Shown one piece after another: positions 1 through 10,524 of a stretch of DNA of 64,000 nt. The translations under genes were made by a program, and so were the position numbers. The stretch's first letter is position 1. Every line of letters starts with the position of its first letter. The notes below the pieces were generated by a model. The model worked only from the letters and a program-made list of their open reading frames with translations. It did no database searches and had not been told where the DNA came from. The DNA is from Symsagittifera roscoffensis (taxonomy: Eukaryota > Xenacoelomorpha > Acoela > Convolutidae), in the NCBI RefSeq assembly GCF_963678635.1, contig NC_087065.1:18487623-18551622 (forward strand). Direction: 5' to 3'.

Positions 1-720
1 GCAGGAAAGTCTTTGCCGTGGTTAATGTAGATTAAAAAAACTCTTGAACTTTGAGCATGAAGGATGTGAAAGTCATTCAATTGATGTTGATGATGACTGT
101 TATAATGCTCAAACCAAAAATCTTTTTTTTTTAATGTCGGCACGCCTATCGCCTTCAAGACTAGTTCTTGTAGGTGGCAAATGCACCTGGAGATTAGTCC
201 TCGACAGGGTACTGGAATCACGCATATCATTTGTATATATTTTTAGGAGTCTGATCAAGTTACCGGCATTATTGAAACTATATTTGGAACTGGACCTTGA
301 TCTTTACACGTACAGGTCCGCCATAACAAATCGTGTACCTTCATAATGGGAGGCTTAAGTTCAGTAGCTATGTGCTCTGATGCAGATTTTTTGATATCTT
401 CATAAGAAGTTGAAAACTGTCGATCTGAATGTGTAAAATTGTTTCCCTTTTTCGATGATTTTTGTATGCGAGATTTTGTAGGGTTCTCGTATCGTCAGAA
501 AAAGGGAAGGAAATGTTTTTCCAGTTTTAGTGGAATTGATGTTCAATTACCGAAATAAGTTGATATTTAAGAAATAAGATGAATAGCCTTCAGAAAAAAC
601 TAAAAGGCCGAATCAAGATCTTTTGGCATTAAATTGAGTGTCATATGCAGTCCAGTTATAGATGGAATTTGAATAAAAGACTCCTGCGGGAATTATTTTG
701 TTTCAGATAGTCGTAATTGT
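1..720. other. Single-copy flank left of the satellite array; no gene recognised
   Basis: This stretch lacks the satellite hallmarks (GATAATGATGAC, TTGAGCTT..TTAAATCTGA) that recur from about 728 onward. A 100-codon open frame runs from 44 to 346. I recognise no domain in it, and it has no clear splice or poly-A context, so I do not call it a gene. I looked here for a short first exon of the HBS1 gene encoding an HRNVR-like N-terminus and found none. Confidence 0.5.
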
Positions 721-3700
721 GCGCCCATTTTATGAGAATGATGACACTAATTTTTGATTTGTGATAAAATTGAGCTTGAAAAATTTGACAAAATCTGGTA
801 ATTTTTCGCTGCTCATTAATTGAAAAAGACTCATTTCTTAAGTTCTGACATTTATTTCTTATTGTGATGACAATAAATTGATGACTCGTGATATAATTGA
901 GATTTTTGACTTTGATGTTTTATAAGTTTATTTTTTCTGGTTGAAAGTGGTTGTTAAGTGACATCTTTTTCCTGATGAAATGATGAGTTGTTTATGATTT
1001 GTGGTTAAAATGTGCTTTTTAAATCGGATATCTGCTTTTGTTAGGCTTTAAATTTTATAATGAAAGAAAATTAATTTGATTGTTTTTTTTGTGAGAATGA
1101 TGACACTAGTTTTGGTTCATTATAAACTCTGCGTCATAAGCTTTTCAAAATTTGATAATAACTGCTTACAATTCACAGGTAATCATTTATATAGAGCATT
1201 CGTCGAGTTTTGAAGTTAAAGTTTTCGTTTAAAGGCCAAAACTTATCGACTCCTGATTTACTTGAGGTGCAGGTCTGATGTTTTGTAACTGTTCTTTTTC
1301 TTGGATCAAAGATTGTGAAATTTAGTCTGTGTCCTGATGAAATGATGAGAGTTCTTTATAATTTTAAATACAATTGAGCTTTTTAAATCTGATAACTACT
1401 CTTGTTTCGCTTTATATTTCTGTTAAAAACTAAATAAGTTAAGCACCAATTTTTTTTAAAATTAGGTTTTGATTTGTGATGAAAAAGAGTGTTTTAAATT
1501 TGTTATTAACTGCCAATGTTTCGCTGGTCATCTATCTTATAGTCGTTTTTTTTTTAATTTCCTTTTTTTTCTGATTATGATGACACGAAAACAGCGATTC
1601 GTGGTACAATTGAGATTTTTGAATCTGGTGTTTTATAATTGTCTCCTTCATTTTCTGGGTGAATATTTTTGTTGATTTTTTTTGACCTGATGAAAATAAG
1701 GATTCGTTTTTGATCTTCATGCAGTTGAGTTTTCTAAATCTGATATCTGCGCACGTTAAGTTTTGAATTGTTGAAGTATAATTAATTCGAGCACCAATCC
1801 CTCTGAGAATGCTGACATTATAGCTTTTCGATTTGCGATTAAGTTGGACTCTTCAAAGCTGACATTAACTGCTAACAGGTCGCTGATGATCATTTAAGTA
1901 CACGTTTCTCTTAATTTTTAATTTTTTTTCTGATTGTTGACATCTGATTGTGATATAATTGAGCTTTTTAAATCTGATTTTTTATAAATCTATATATATA
2001 TATTTTTTCGTTTCCTGGGTAAAAGTGTTCATTATGTTAGTTTTTGTCTCCATGAAATTTTTGCGAGTACTCTATTTTCCTTGAAACAATTGAATCTTTA
2101 AATGTGATATCTGCCTTCATTTGGTTTTAAATTTTTTTGTGAAATATAAATGATTTGAGCACGCAAACTTCCTACAACGATAGTACCCGTTTTGATTGGT
2201 TTTAAAGGTGAGCTTTTCAAACAAGGTTACAATTGCCCACAATTAGTAGGTCAGGAGTTTTCAAAAAATAATTATTCAGTATAAAAAGTTAAATCGTTTG
2301 GTTTATGATTACAGTAATCTACCGACTCGTGATATTATTGAGCTTTTCAAATCTGATTTTTGGAAAGCCTAGATCCATTGCTGTTTTATGGTTTAATTTT
2401 TCTCAGAATGATGTGCTGAAGAAAAATCTGCATCCTTCTTCATTTCTGACTTCACCAATTTCATTGGAGTCCTTACTCTCGCTGATAATGATGACCTAAA
2501 TCCAACGCTGTTTAATGAGTTACCTTTTGCTCTGATCTTTGTTTTAAGAACAATTTCTTTTCAAATCTTATAACTTTTGACAGTCAGCTGGTCACCATTT
2601 GAATAGAAGTTTTTCTAAAGTTATAATATTTTCAATTCTGGTTCTGAAAAAAAAATCAAAATGAGTGATAATGATGAAAATTAAAAACCGAGTCGTGATG
2701 AAATTGAGCTTGTCAAATCTGATGTTTTTAATTCTATTAAAAACTAAATAAGTTGAGCAACAATTTTTTTTTAATTAGGTTTTTGATTTGTTATGAAAAA
2801 AAGTGTTTTAAAATTGTTTTTAACTGCCAATGTTTCGCTGGTCATCTATCTTATAGTCGTTTTTTTAAAAATTTTTTTTCTGATTATGATGACACGAAAA
2901 CAGCGATTCGTGGCACAATTGAGATTTTTGAATCTGATGTTTTATAATTGTCTTCTTCATTTTCTGGGTGAATATTTTTTGTTGATTTTTTTTGACCTGA
3001 TGAAAACTAGGATTCGTTTTTGATCTTCATACAGTTGTGAAGTTATAGTTTTGTGATATAATTGAGCTTTTTAAATCTGATTTTTTATAAATCTGTGTAT
3101 ATATATTTTTTCGTTTCCTGGGTAAAAGTGTTCATTATGTTAGCTTTTTGTCTCCATGAAATTTTTGAGAGTAATCTATTTTCCTTGAAACAATAGAATC
3201 TTTAAATGTGATATCTGCCTTCATTTGGCTCTAAATTTTTCGTGAAATATAAATGATTTAAGCACTTAAACTTCCGGCAACGATAGTACCAGTTTTGATT
3301 GGTTTTAAAGGTGAGCTTTTCAAACAAGGTTACAATTGCCCACAATTAGCAGGTGAAGAGTTATAAAAAAAAATAATTCAGTATAAAAAGTTAAATCGTT
3401 TGCTTTATGATTACAGTAATCTACCGACTCGTGATATTATTGAGCTTTTCAAATCTGATTTTTGGAAAGCCTAGATCCATTGCTGTTTTATGGTTTAATT
3501 TTTTCAGAATGATGTGCTGAAGAAAAATCTGCATCCTTCTTCATTTCTGACTTCACCAGTTTCATTGGAGTCCTTACTCTCGCTGATAATGATGACCTAA
3601 ATCCAACGCTGTTTAATGAGTTACCTTTTGCTCTGATCTTTGTTTTAAGAACAATTTCTTTTCAAATCTTATAACTTTTGACAGTCCGCTGGTCACCATT

Positions 3701-4410
3701 TGAATAGAAGTTTTTCTAAAGTTATAATATTTTCAATTCTGGTTCTGAAAAAAAAATCAAAATGAGTGATAATGATGAAAATTAAAAACCGAGTCGTGAT
3801 ATAATTGAGCTTGTCAAATCTGATGTTTTTATTTCTATTAAAAACTAAATAAGTTGAGCACCAATTTTTTTTAAATTAGATTTTTGATTTGTGATGAAAA
3901 AGAGTGTTTTAAAATTGTTTTTAACTGCCAATGTTTTGCTGGTCATCTATCTTATAGTAGTTTTTTTTAAAGAAAAATTTTTTTTTCTGATTATGATGAC
4001 ACGAAAACAGCGATTCGTGGTACAGTTGAGATTTTTGAATCTGATGTTTTATAATTGTCTCCTTCATTTTCTGGGTGAATATTTTTGTTGATTTTTTTTG
4101 ACCTGATGAAAACTAGGATTCGTTTTTGATCTTCATACAGTTGAGTTTTCTAAAGCTGATTTCTGCACACGTTAAGTTTTAAACTGTTGAAGTATAATTT
4201 CGAGCACCAATCCTTCTGAGAATGCTGACACTATAGCTTTTCGATGTGTGATTAAGTTGGACTCTTCAAAGCTGACATTAACTACTAACAGGTCGCTGAT
4301 GATCATTTAAGTACACGTTTCTCTTAATTTTTAACTTTTTTCTGATCGTTGATAAAGTTATAGTTTTGTGATATAATTGAGCTTTTTAAATCTGATTTTT
4401 AATAAATCTA

Positions 4411-4423
4411 TACCCAGGAAACG

Positions 4424-4477
<54 letters not shown>

Positions 4478-4490
4478 CGTTTCCTGGGTA
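4411..4490. repeat. 80-bp perfect palindrome around a (TA)n tract
   Basis: TACCCAGGAAACGAAAAT (4411-4428) is mirrored exactly by ATTTTCGTTTCCTGGGTA (4473-4490), with alternating AT between, so the whole 80 bp is self-complementary. Other left-block units (near 1985, 3100 and 7010) carry only the right half: a short TA tract followed by TTCGTTTCCTGGGTA. The left arm is thus a secondary inverted copy, probably made by fold-back copying seeded at the TA tract. Confidence 0.9.
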
Positions 4491-5239
4491 AAAGTGTTCT
4501 TTATGTTAGCTTTTTGTCTCCATGAAATTTTTGAGAGTACTTTATTTTCCTTGAAACAATTGAATCTTTAAATGTGATATCTGCCTTCATTTGGCTCTAA
4601 ATTTTTCGTGAAATATAAATGATTTGAGCACTTAAACTTCCGGCAACGATAGTACCAGTTTTGATTGGTTTTAATGGCGAGCTTTTCAAACAAGGATACA
4701 ATTGCCCATAATTAGCAGGTGAGGAGTTGTAAAAAATAATAATTCAGTATAAAAAGTTAAATCGTTTGGTTTATGATTACAGTATTCTACCGACTCGTGA
4801 TATTATTGAGCTTTTCAAATCTGATTTTTGGAAAGCCTAGATCCATTGCTGTTTTATGGTTTAATTTTTCTCTGAATGATGTGATGAAGAAAAATCTGCA
4901 TTCTTGTTCATTTCTGACTTCACCAGTTTTATTGGAGTCCTTAGTCTCGCTGATAATGATGACCTAAATCCAACGTTGTTTAATGACCTAAATCCAACCT
5001 TTTGCTCCGATCTTTGTTTTAAGAACAATTTCTTTTCAAATCTTATAACTTTTGACAGTCCGCTGGTCATCATTTGAAAAGAAGTTTTTGTAAAGTTAAA
5101 TAATTTTCATTCCTGGTTCTGAAAAAAAAAATCAAAATGAGCGATAATTATGACAATTAAAAACCGAGTCGTGATATAATTGAGCTTGTCAAATCTGATG
5201 TTTTTAATTCTATTAAAAACTAAATAAGTTGAGCACCAA

Positions 5240-6469
5240 TCTATTATATATTTAAATGCGGGCTTCACTATCTCGCTATGTTTAAGTTTTTTCAACGTAT
5301 TATTTTTGCATGTTTAAGCTATATCGTATATTGCAATGGTTAAGAATTTTTTCGATTTTTTAATTTGATTTTAGTGGTTATTTTACCGAGTTTAAATTAA
5401 GCAGCCCAATATCGAATTAGGGGTTGCAAATTTGGCCTCCAATTTTGAATGCCGGAATCATTTTAGTTAACGAGATAAGACGATTTTAAAGATTTTTCAA
5501 AAATTTTCAGAAATTTCAAAAAAAAAACAAAATGATTTACAAAACTTGAAGTTCCCAGCCCTGTAGTTGGGTGCTATCGGAGTACTCTAAGAAGTTACAA
5601 ATCTTGCCTCCAAATATGACTGTTCAAATCCTTGTAGTTTTTGAGATATGACGTTTTTTGTGAATTTTTCAAAAATTTTCAGAAACCTTAAATTATTATT
5701 ATTCTTTAAAAATCTGAAATTCCCAATCCTGTAGTTAGGTTCTGTCAAAGTACTCTCAAGGATTGCGAATCTTGCCTCCAATTATCACTGCTCAATTCTA
5801 TGTAGTTTTCGAGATGTGACGTTTTTTGTGATTTTTTAAAAATTTTCAGAAAGTTTAAATTAATTATTTTTCAAAATTTGAATTTCCCAAATCTATAGTT
5901 CGGTGTTGTCAGGGTACTCTAAAGAGTTGCAAATCTTGCCACATGCGACTGCTCAAATGCTTTTAGTTTCCGAGATTTGAAGTTTTTCGATTTTTTCAAA
6001 AATTCTCTAGGAACTTATCTACAAAGAAATTCAAAAAAAATTGAAACTACTATCTTGATGAAGATACAATCTTATTGTCAGCGTATACCCAGGCGTCTCA
6101 AATCTTGCCTCTTAAAATTAATGCTCAAATCATTTTCCGAGATAAGACGTTTTTTCATTTTTTTTTTCGGGAAACTTAGGTTTAAAAAAATTCACAAAAT
6201 TTTGGATTCCTAACCCTATAGTAGGGTGCTTTCAGGGACTCTCAGTGGTTGCAAATCTGGCTTACAAATTTCTCCAAAGGCCCTTTAAGTTTTCGAGATG
6301 ACGCTTTCAAAATGAGAATTTAAAAAAAATTCAAAAGTTCGAAATTACCAACCCTGTAATTGGGTGCAGTCAGAGTACACTAAAAGTTTGCAGATGTTGT
6401 TTCCAATATATGCCGTTTTTCATGAGTTGTCAAAAAATTTCGAAGCACCGAAGGTGCGTTAAGCGCTAG
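5240..6469 (+). mobile_element. Non-autonomous Helitron, copy 1 (1,230 bp)
   Basis: The element starts TCTATTATATATTTAAATGC and ends CGCTAG. Its 3-prime hairpin GCACC-GAA-GGTGC lies at 6445-6457, 12 nt before the end. It is flanked by A on the left and T on the right with no target-site duplication. These are the classic Helitron termini (5' TC, 3' CTRR, subterminal hairpin, A/T target). The flanks GAGCACCAA and TTTTTTTAAATTAGA join into the uninterrupted satellite sequence seen at about 3855-3880, so the insertion boundaries are fixed to the base, apart from one T in a homopolymer. No Rep/helicase frame is present. The interior has about six degenerate repeats of about 165 bp marked by GAGATATGACGTTTTTTGTG. 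Confidence 0.9.
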
Positions 6470-8327
6470 TTTTTTTAAATTAGATTTTTGATTTGTGATG
6501 AAAAAGAGTGTTTTAAAATTGTTTTTAACTGCCAATGTTTTGCTGGTCATCTATCTTATAGTCGTTTTTTTTAAAGAAAAAAATTTTTTTTTCTGATTAT
6601 GATGACACGAAAACAGCGATTCGTGGTACAATTGAGATTTTTGAATCTGATGTTTTATAATTGTCTCCTTCATTTTCTGAGTGAATATTTTTGTTGATTT
6701 TTTTTGACCTGATGAAAACTAGGATTCGTTTTTGATCTTCATACAGTTGAGTTTTCTAAATCTGATATCTGCACACGTTAATTTTTAAACTGTTGAAGTA
6801 TAATTTCGAGCACCAATCCTTCTGAGACTGCTGACACTATAGCTATTCGATTTGTGTTAAACTTGGACTCTTCAAAGCTGACATTAACTACTAACAGGTC
6901 GCTGATGATCATTTAAGTACACGTTTCTAATTTTTAACTTTTTTTTCTGATCGTTGACAAAGTTATAGTTTTGTGATATAATTGAGCTTTTTAAATCTGA
7001 TTTTTAATAAATCTATATATATATATTCGTTTCCTGGGTAAAAGAGTTCTTTATGTTAGCTTTTTGTCTCCATGAAATTTTTGGGAGTACTTTATTTTCC
7101 TTGAAACAATTGAATCTTTAAATGTGATATCTGCCTTCATTTGGCTCTAAATTTTTCGTGAAATGTAAATGATTTGAGCACTTAAACTTCCGGCAACGAT
7201 AGTACCAGTTTTGATTGGTTTTAATGGCGAGCTTTTCAAACAAGGATACAATTGCCCACAATTAGCAGGTGAGGAGTTGTAAAAAATAATAATTCAGTAT
7301 AAAAAGTTAAATCGTTTGGTTTATGATTACAGTATTCTACCGACTCGTGATATTATTGAGCTTTTCAAATCTGATTTTTGGAAAGCCTAGATCCATTGCT
7401 GTTTTATGGTTTAATTTTTCTCTGAATGATGTGATGAAGAAAAATCTGCATCCTTCTTCATTTCTGACTTCACCAGTTTTATTGGAGTCCTTAGTCTCGC
7501 TGATAATGATGACCTAAATCCAACGCTGTTTAATGAGTTACCTTTTGCTCCGATCTTTGTTTTAAGAACAATTTCTTTTCAAATCTTATAACTTTTGACA
7601 GTCCGCTGGTCATCATTTGGAAAGAAGTTTTTCTAAAGTTAAATTATTTTCATTTCTGGTTCTGAAAAAAAAATCAAAATGAGCGATAATTATGACAATT
7701 AAAAACCGAGTCGTGATATAATTGAGCTTGTCAAATCTGATGTTTTTAGTTCTATTAAAAACTAAATAAGTTGAGCACAAATTTTTTTTAAATTAGTTTT
7801 TTGATTTGTGATGAAAAAGAGTGTTTTAAAATTGTTTTTAACTGCCAATGTTTTGCTGGTCATCTATCTTATAGTAGTTTTTTTTAAAGAAAAAATTTTT
7901 TTTTCTGATTATGATGACACGAAAACAGCGATTCGTGGTACAATTGAGATTTTTGAATCTGATGTTTTATAATTGTCTCCTTCATTTTCTGGGTGAATAT
8001 TTTTGTTGATTTTTTTGACCTGATGAAAACTAGGATTCGTTTTTGATCTTCATACAGTTGAGTTTTCTAAATCTGATTTCTGCACACGTTAAGTTTTAAA
8101 CTGTTCAAGTATAATTTCGAGCACCATCCTTCTGAGAATGCTGACACTATAGCTATTCGATTTGTGTTTAAGTTGGACTCTTCAAGCTGACATTAACTAC
8201 TAACAGGTCGCTGATGATCATTTAAGTACACGTTTCTCTTAATTTTTAACTTTTTTTTCTGATCGTTGACAAAGTTATAGTTTTGTGATATAATTGAGCT
8301 TTTTAAATCTGATTTTTAATAAATCTA

Positions 8328-8344
8328 TACCCAGGAAACGAAAA
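8328..8344. repeat. Left arm of a second palindrome, truncated by the assembly gap
   Basis: TACCCAGGAAACGAAAA here matches the inverted left arm at 4411-4427, in the same unit context (AATAAATCTA before it). The sequence becomes N right after it. This unit therefore shares the inverted-arm rearrangement, and the missing part should begin with a TA tract and its mirror arm. Confidence 0.8.
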
Positions 8345-8544
8345 NNNNNNNNNNNNNNNNNNNNNNNNNNNNNNNNNNNNNNNNNNNNNNNNNNNNNNNN
8401 NNNNNNNNNNNNNNNNNNNNNNNNNNNNNNNNNNNNNNNNNNNNNNNNNNNNNNNNNNNNNNNNNNNNNNNNNNNNNNNNNNNNNNNNNNNNNNNNNNNN
8501 NNNNNNNNNNNNNNNNNNNNNNNNNNNNNNNNNNNNNNNNNNNN
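8345..8544. other. Assembly gap of 200 N
   Basis: The run is exactly 200 N, a typical placeholder length. By comparison with the parallel unit, the distance from the palindrome arm (4427) to the resuming sequence GTTTTATTGGAGTCC (about 4925) is near 500 bp. The true gap is therefore probably about 500 bp, unless the TA tract differs in length. An apparent 89-codon frame crossing the gap is meaningless. Confidence 0.95.
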
Positions 8545-8820
8545 GTTTTATTGGAGTCCTTAGTCTCGCTGATAATGATGACCTAAATCCAACGCTGTTT
8601 AATGAGTTACCTTTTGCTCTGATCTTTGTTTTAAGAACAATTTCTTTTCAAATCTTATAACTTTTGACAGTCCGCTGGTCATCATTTGAAAAGAAGTTTT
8701 TCTAAAGTTAAATTATTTTCATTTCTGGTTCTGAAAAAAAAAATCAAAATGAGCGATAATTATGACAATTAAAAACCGAGTCGTGATATAATTGAGCTTT
8801 CAAATCTGATGTTTTTTTAA

Positions 8821-10524
8821 TGGTTTAATTTGTTTTTTTTCGGGGAAAAAATTATTTGTTTTCTTTGTCTCGAGATGAAAAGCACGATAGTAAATTTTGA
8901 ACCGTGATTCAATTGAGCTTTTGAAATCTGAAATGTGATTTCTTGTTTGGCATTATGTTTTCCGGTGAACTATAATTAAGTTGATCACCCATCCCTCTGA
9001 GAGTCATGAAACTACTTTTCGATGTGATAAAGTGAAACCTTTTGAAATCTAACCTCAGACTTTTTTAAATTCAGCTTACAGACTCCTGGTCATTTTTAAT
9101 GATTTCTTTTTAAATTTTGAAATCGTTCTCAATCCCTGATTATGATTAGAATAAGTTCCCATTTCGTGATACAAATGACCTCTTCAAGCTGATGTTTTAC
9201 ATGTGTTTCCTTCAATTTCTCGGTAAAAGTAATTGTTAAGATGCGTCTTTGTCCCGATGAAAACCATGATAGTAGATATTAACCCCTGATGCAATTGAGT
9301 TTTCCAAATCTGATATCAAGTGATATCCTAGGTCCAACGCTGTTAAATATTTGAAATCTTTTTCAGAGATATGCGATATAAAAAATCTGCAGCATAATTA
9401 ATTTTCTGATTTTGAATGTTTTTCTGATTTTGAAGAAAATAATTAACCGACTCGTGATAAAATTGAGCTCGTTAGATCTGGTTCACTGATAACGCAAATG
9501 CAATGTTGTTTCATTGTGAAATGTTTTTCTCTGAGAAATGTGATGACGAAAAATTGCACCATGCTTCATTTGTGAATTAATAACTTATGTTCCAGTCTGT
9601 ACTATTTTTGATAATAATGACATAGATCCAATGCTGATTCCTGCTTTAATTTTTTTCTGATCTTTGATTTTAGCAAATTTTTAATTTTAAATCTGACTAA
9701 CTGCTAACAGCTGCTGCTAATCATTTCAAAACACCAGTTTTCATTTATAATGCTTTTCTGATTTTAGAGACAATAGAATTTTCATATATGATACAATTGA
9801 GCGTTTTTAAATCTAATGTTTTGTAAATGTTTCTTTCGCTTTCTGGCTAAAAGTATTATGTTGAATTAATTCTTTTTTCTCAATAAGAATCATGGTAGTA
9901 GATTTTGACCCGTGATAAGTTTGATTATATTTAAATCTGATATCCTCTGGATTGGCTTCAAATTTTCTGTTGAATTATAATTAAGTTGAGCACTCATCTT
10001 CATAGAGTGATGACACTTTTTTTGTGATTGGTGATAATTTTGAGCTTTTGAAATCTGGCATTTTTTGCTGACACTTCGCTGATGATCATTTTAATAGACA
10101 TTTTAAAAATTTTGTACAATATTTTTAATTTCTGATTATGATGCGAGAAAGTTACCAATTCGGGATACAATTGAGTTGTTCAAGTCTGATGCTTTTCAAC
10201 TTCTTGTCTTCTTTCTCGACAAAAGTGTTTTGCTGAGTTAAATCTTTGTCCTGATAAAATGATGAGAGTAAATATTGATCCTTGATACAATTGAGCTTTT
10301 TACATCTGATGTCCACTCTTGTTTTGTTTTAAATTTTCTGGTAAATTAAATTAAATTTGAGCGCTCATTTTAGGGAGTGATGACAATAAATTTTCAATTG
10401 TGATTTAATTGAGCTTTTTGAATATGTTTTTTTTTTGCTATCAGTTCGCTGATCATCTTTTTAATAGACGTTTTTAAATACTTTCAAACAATGTTTTCTT
10501 TCTGATTTTGAAGCAATAATTATC
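8821..10524 (+). repeat. Diverged satellite units between the left block and the 2,081-bp block
   Basis: Landmarks such as CGTGATACAATTGAGC, AACTGCTAACAGCTGCTG and TGACATAGATCCAATGCTGA are present in order, but spacing and sequence are less regular than to the right. No two segments here look recently duplicated. I see no gene. Confidence 0.75.

Larger units (their letters stand above)
721..8820 (+). repeat. Left satellite block, diverged units with 1.1-1.38-kb period
   Basis: The anchor CTGATTATGATGACACGAAA recurs near 1572, 2880, 3990, 6598 and 7908. Spacings are about 1.31, 1.11, 2.61 and 1.31 kb, and the 2.61-kb step becomes 1.38 kb once the 1,230-bp Helitron is removed. A second anchor, TTTTTGGAAAGCCTAGATCC, recurs near 2355, 3457, 4822 and 7372 and agrees. 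Segments such as GATGACCTAAATCCAACGCT and CTTTTGCTCTGATCTTTG are clearly homologous to the 720-bp family. The block is therefore an older or differently amplified branch of the same satellite. The first 1.2 kb is the most degraded, as expected at an array edge. Confidence 0.85.

Noticed and set aside
44-346. 100-codon open frame at the left edge as a gene
   Set aside because: No recognisable motif, splice context or poly-A signal; a frame of this length is possible by chance here.
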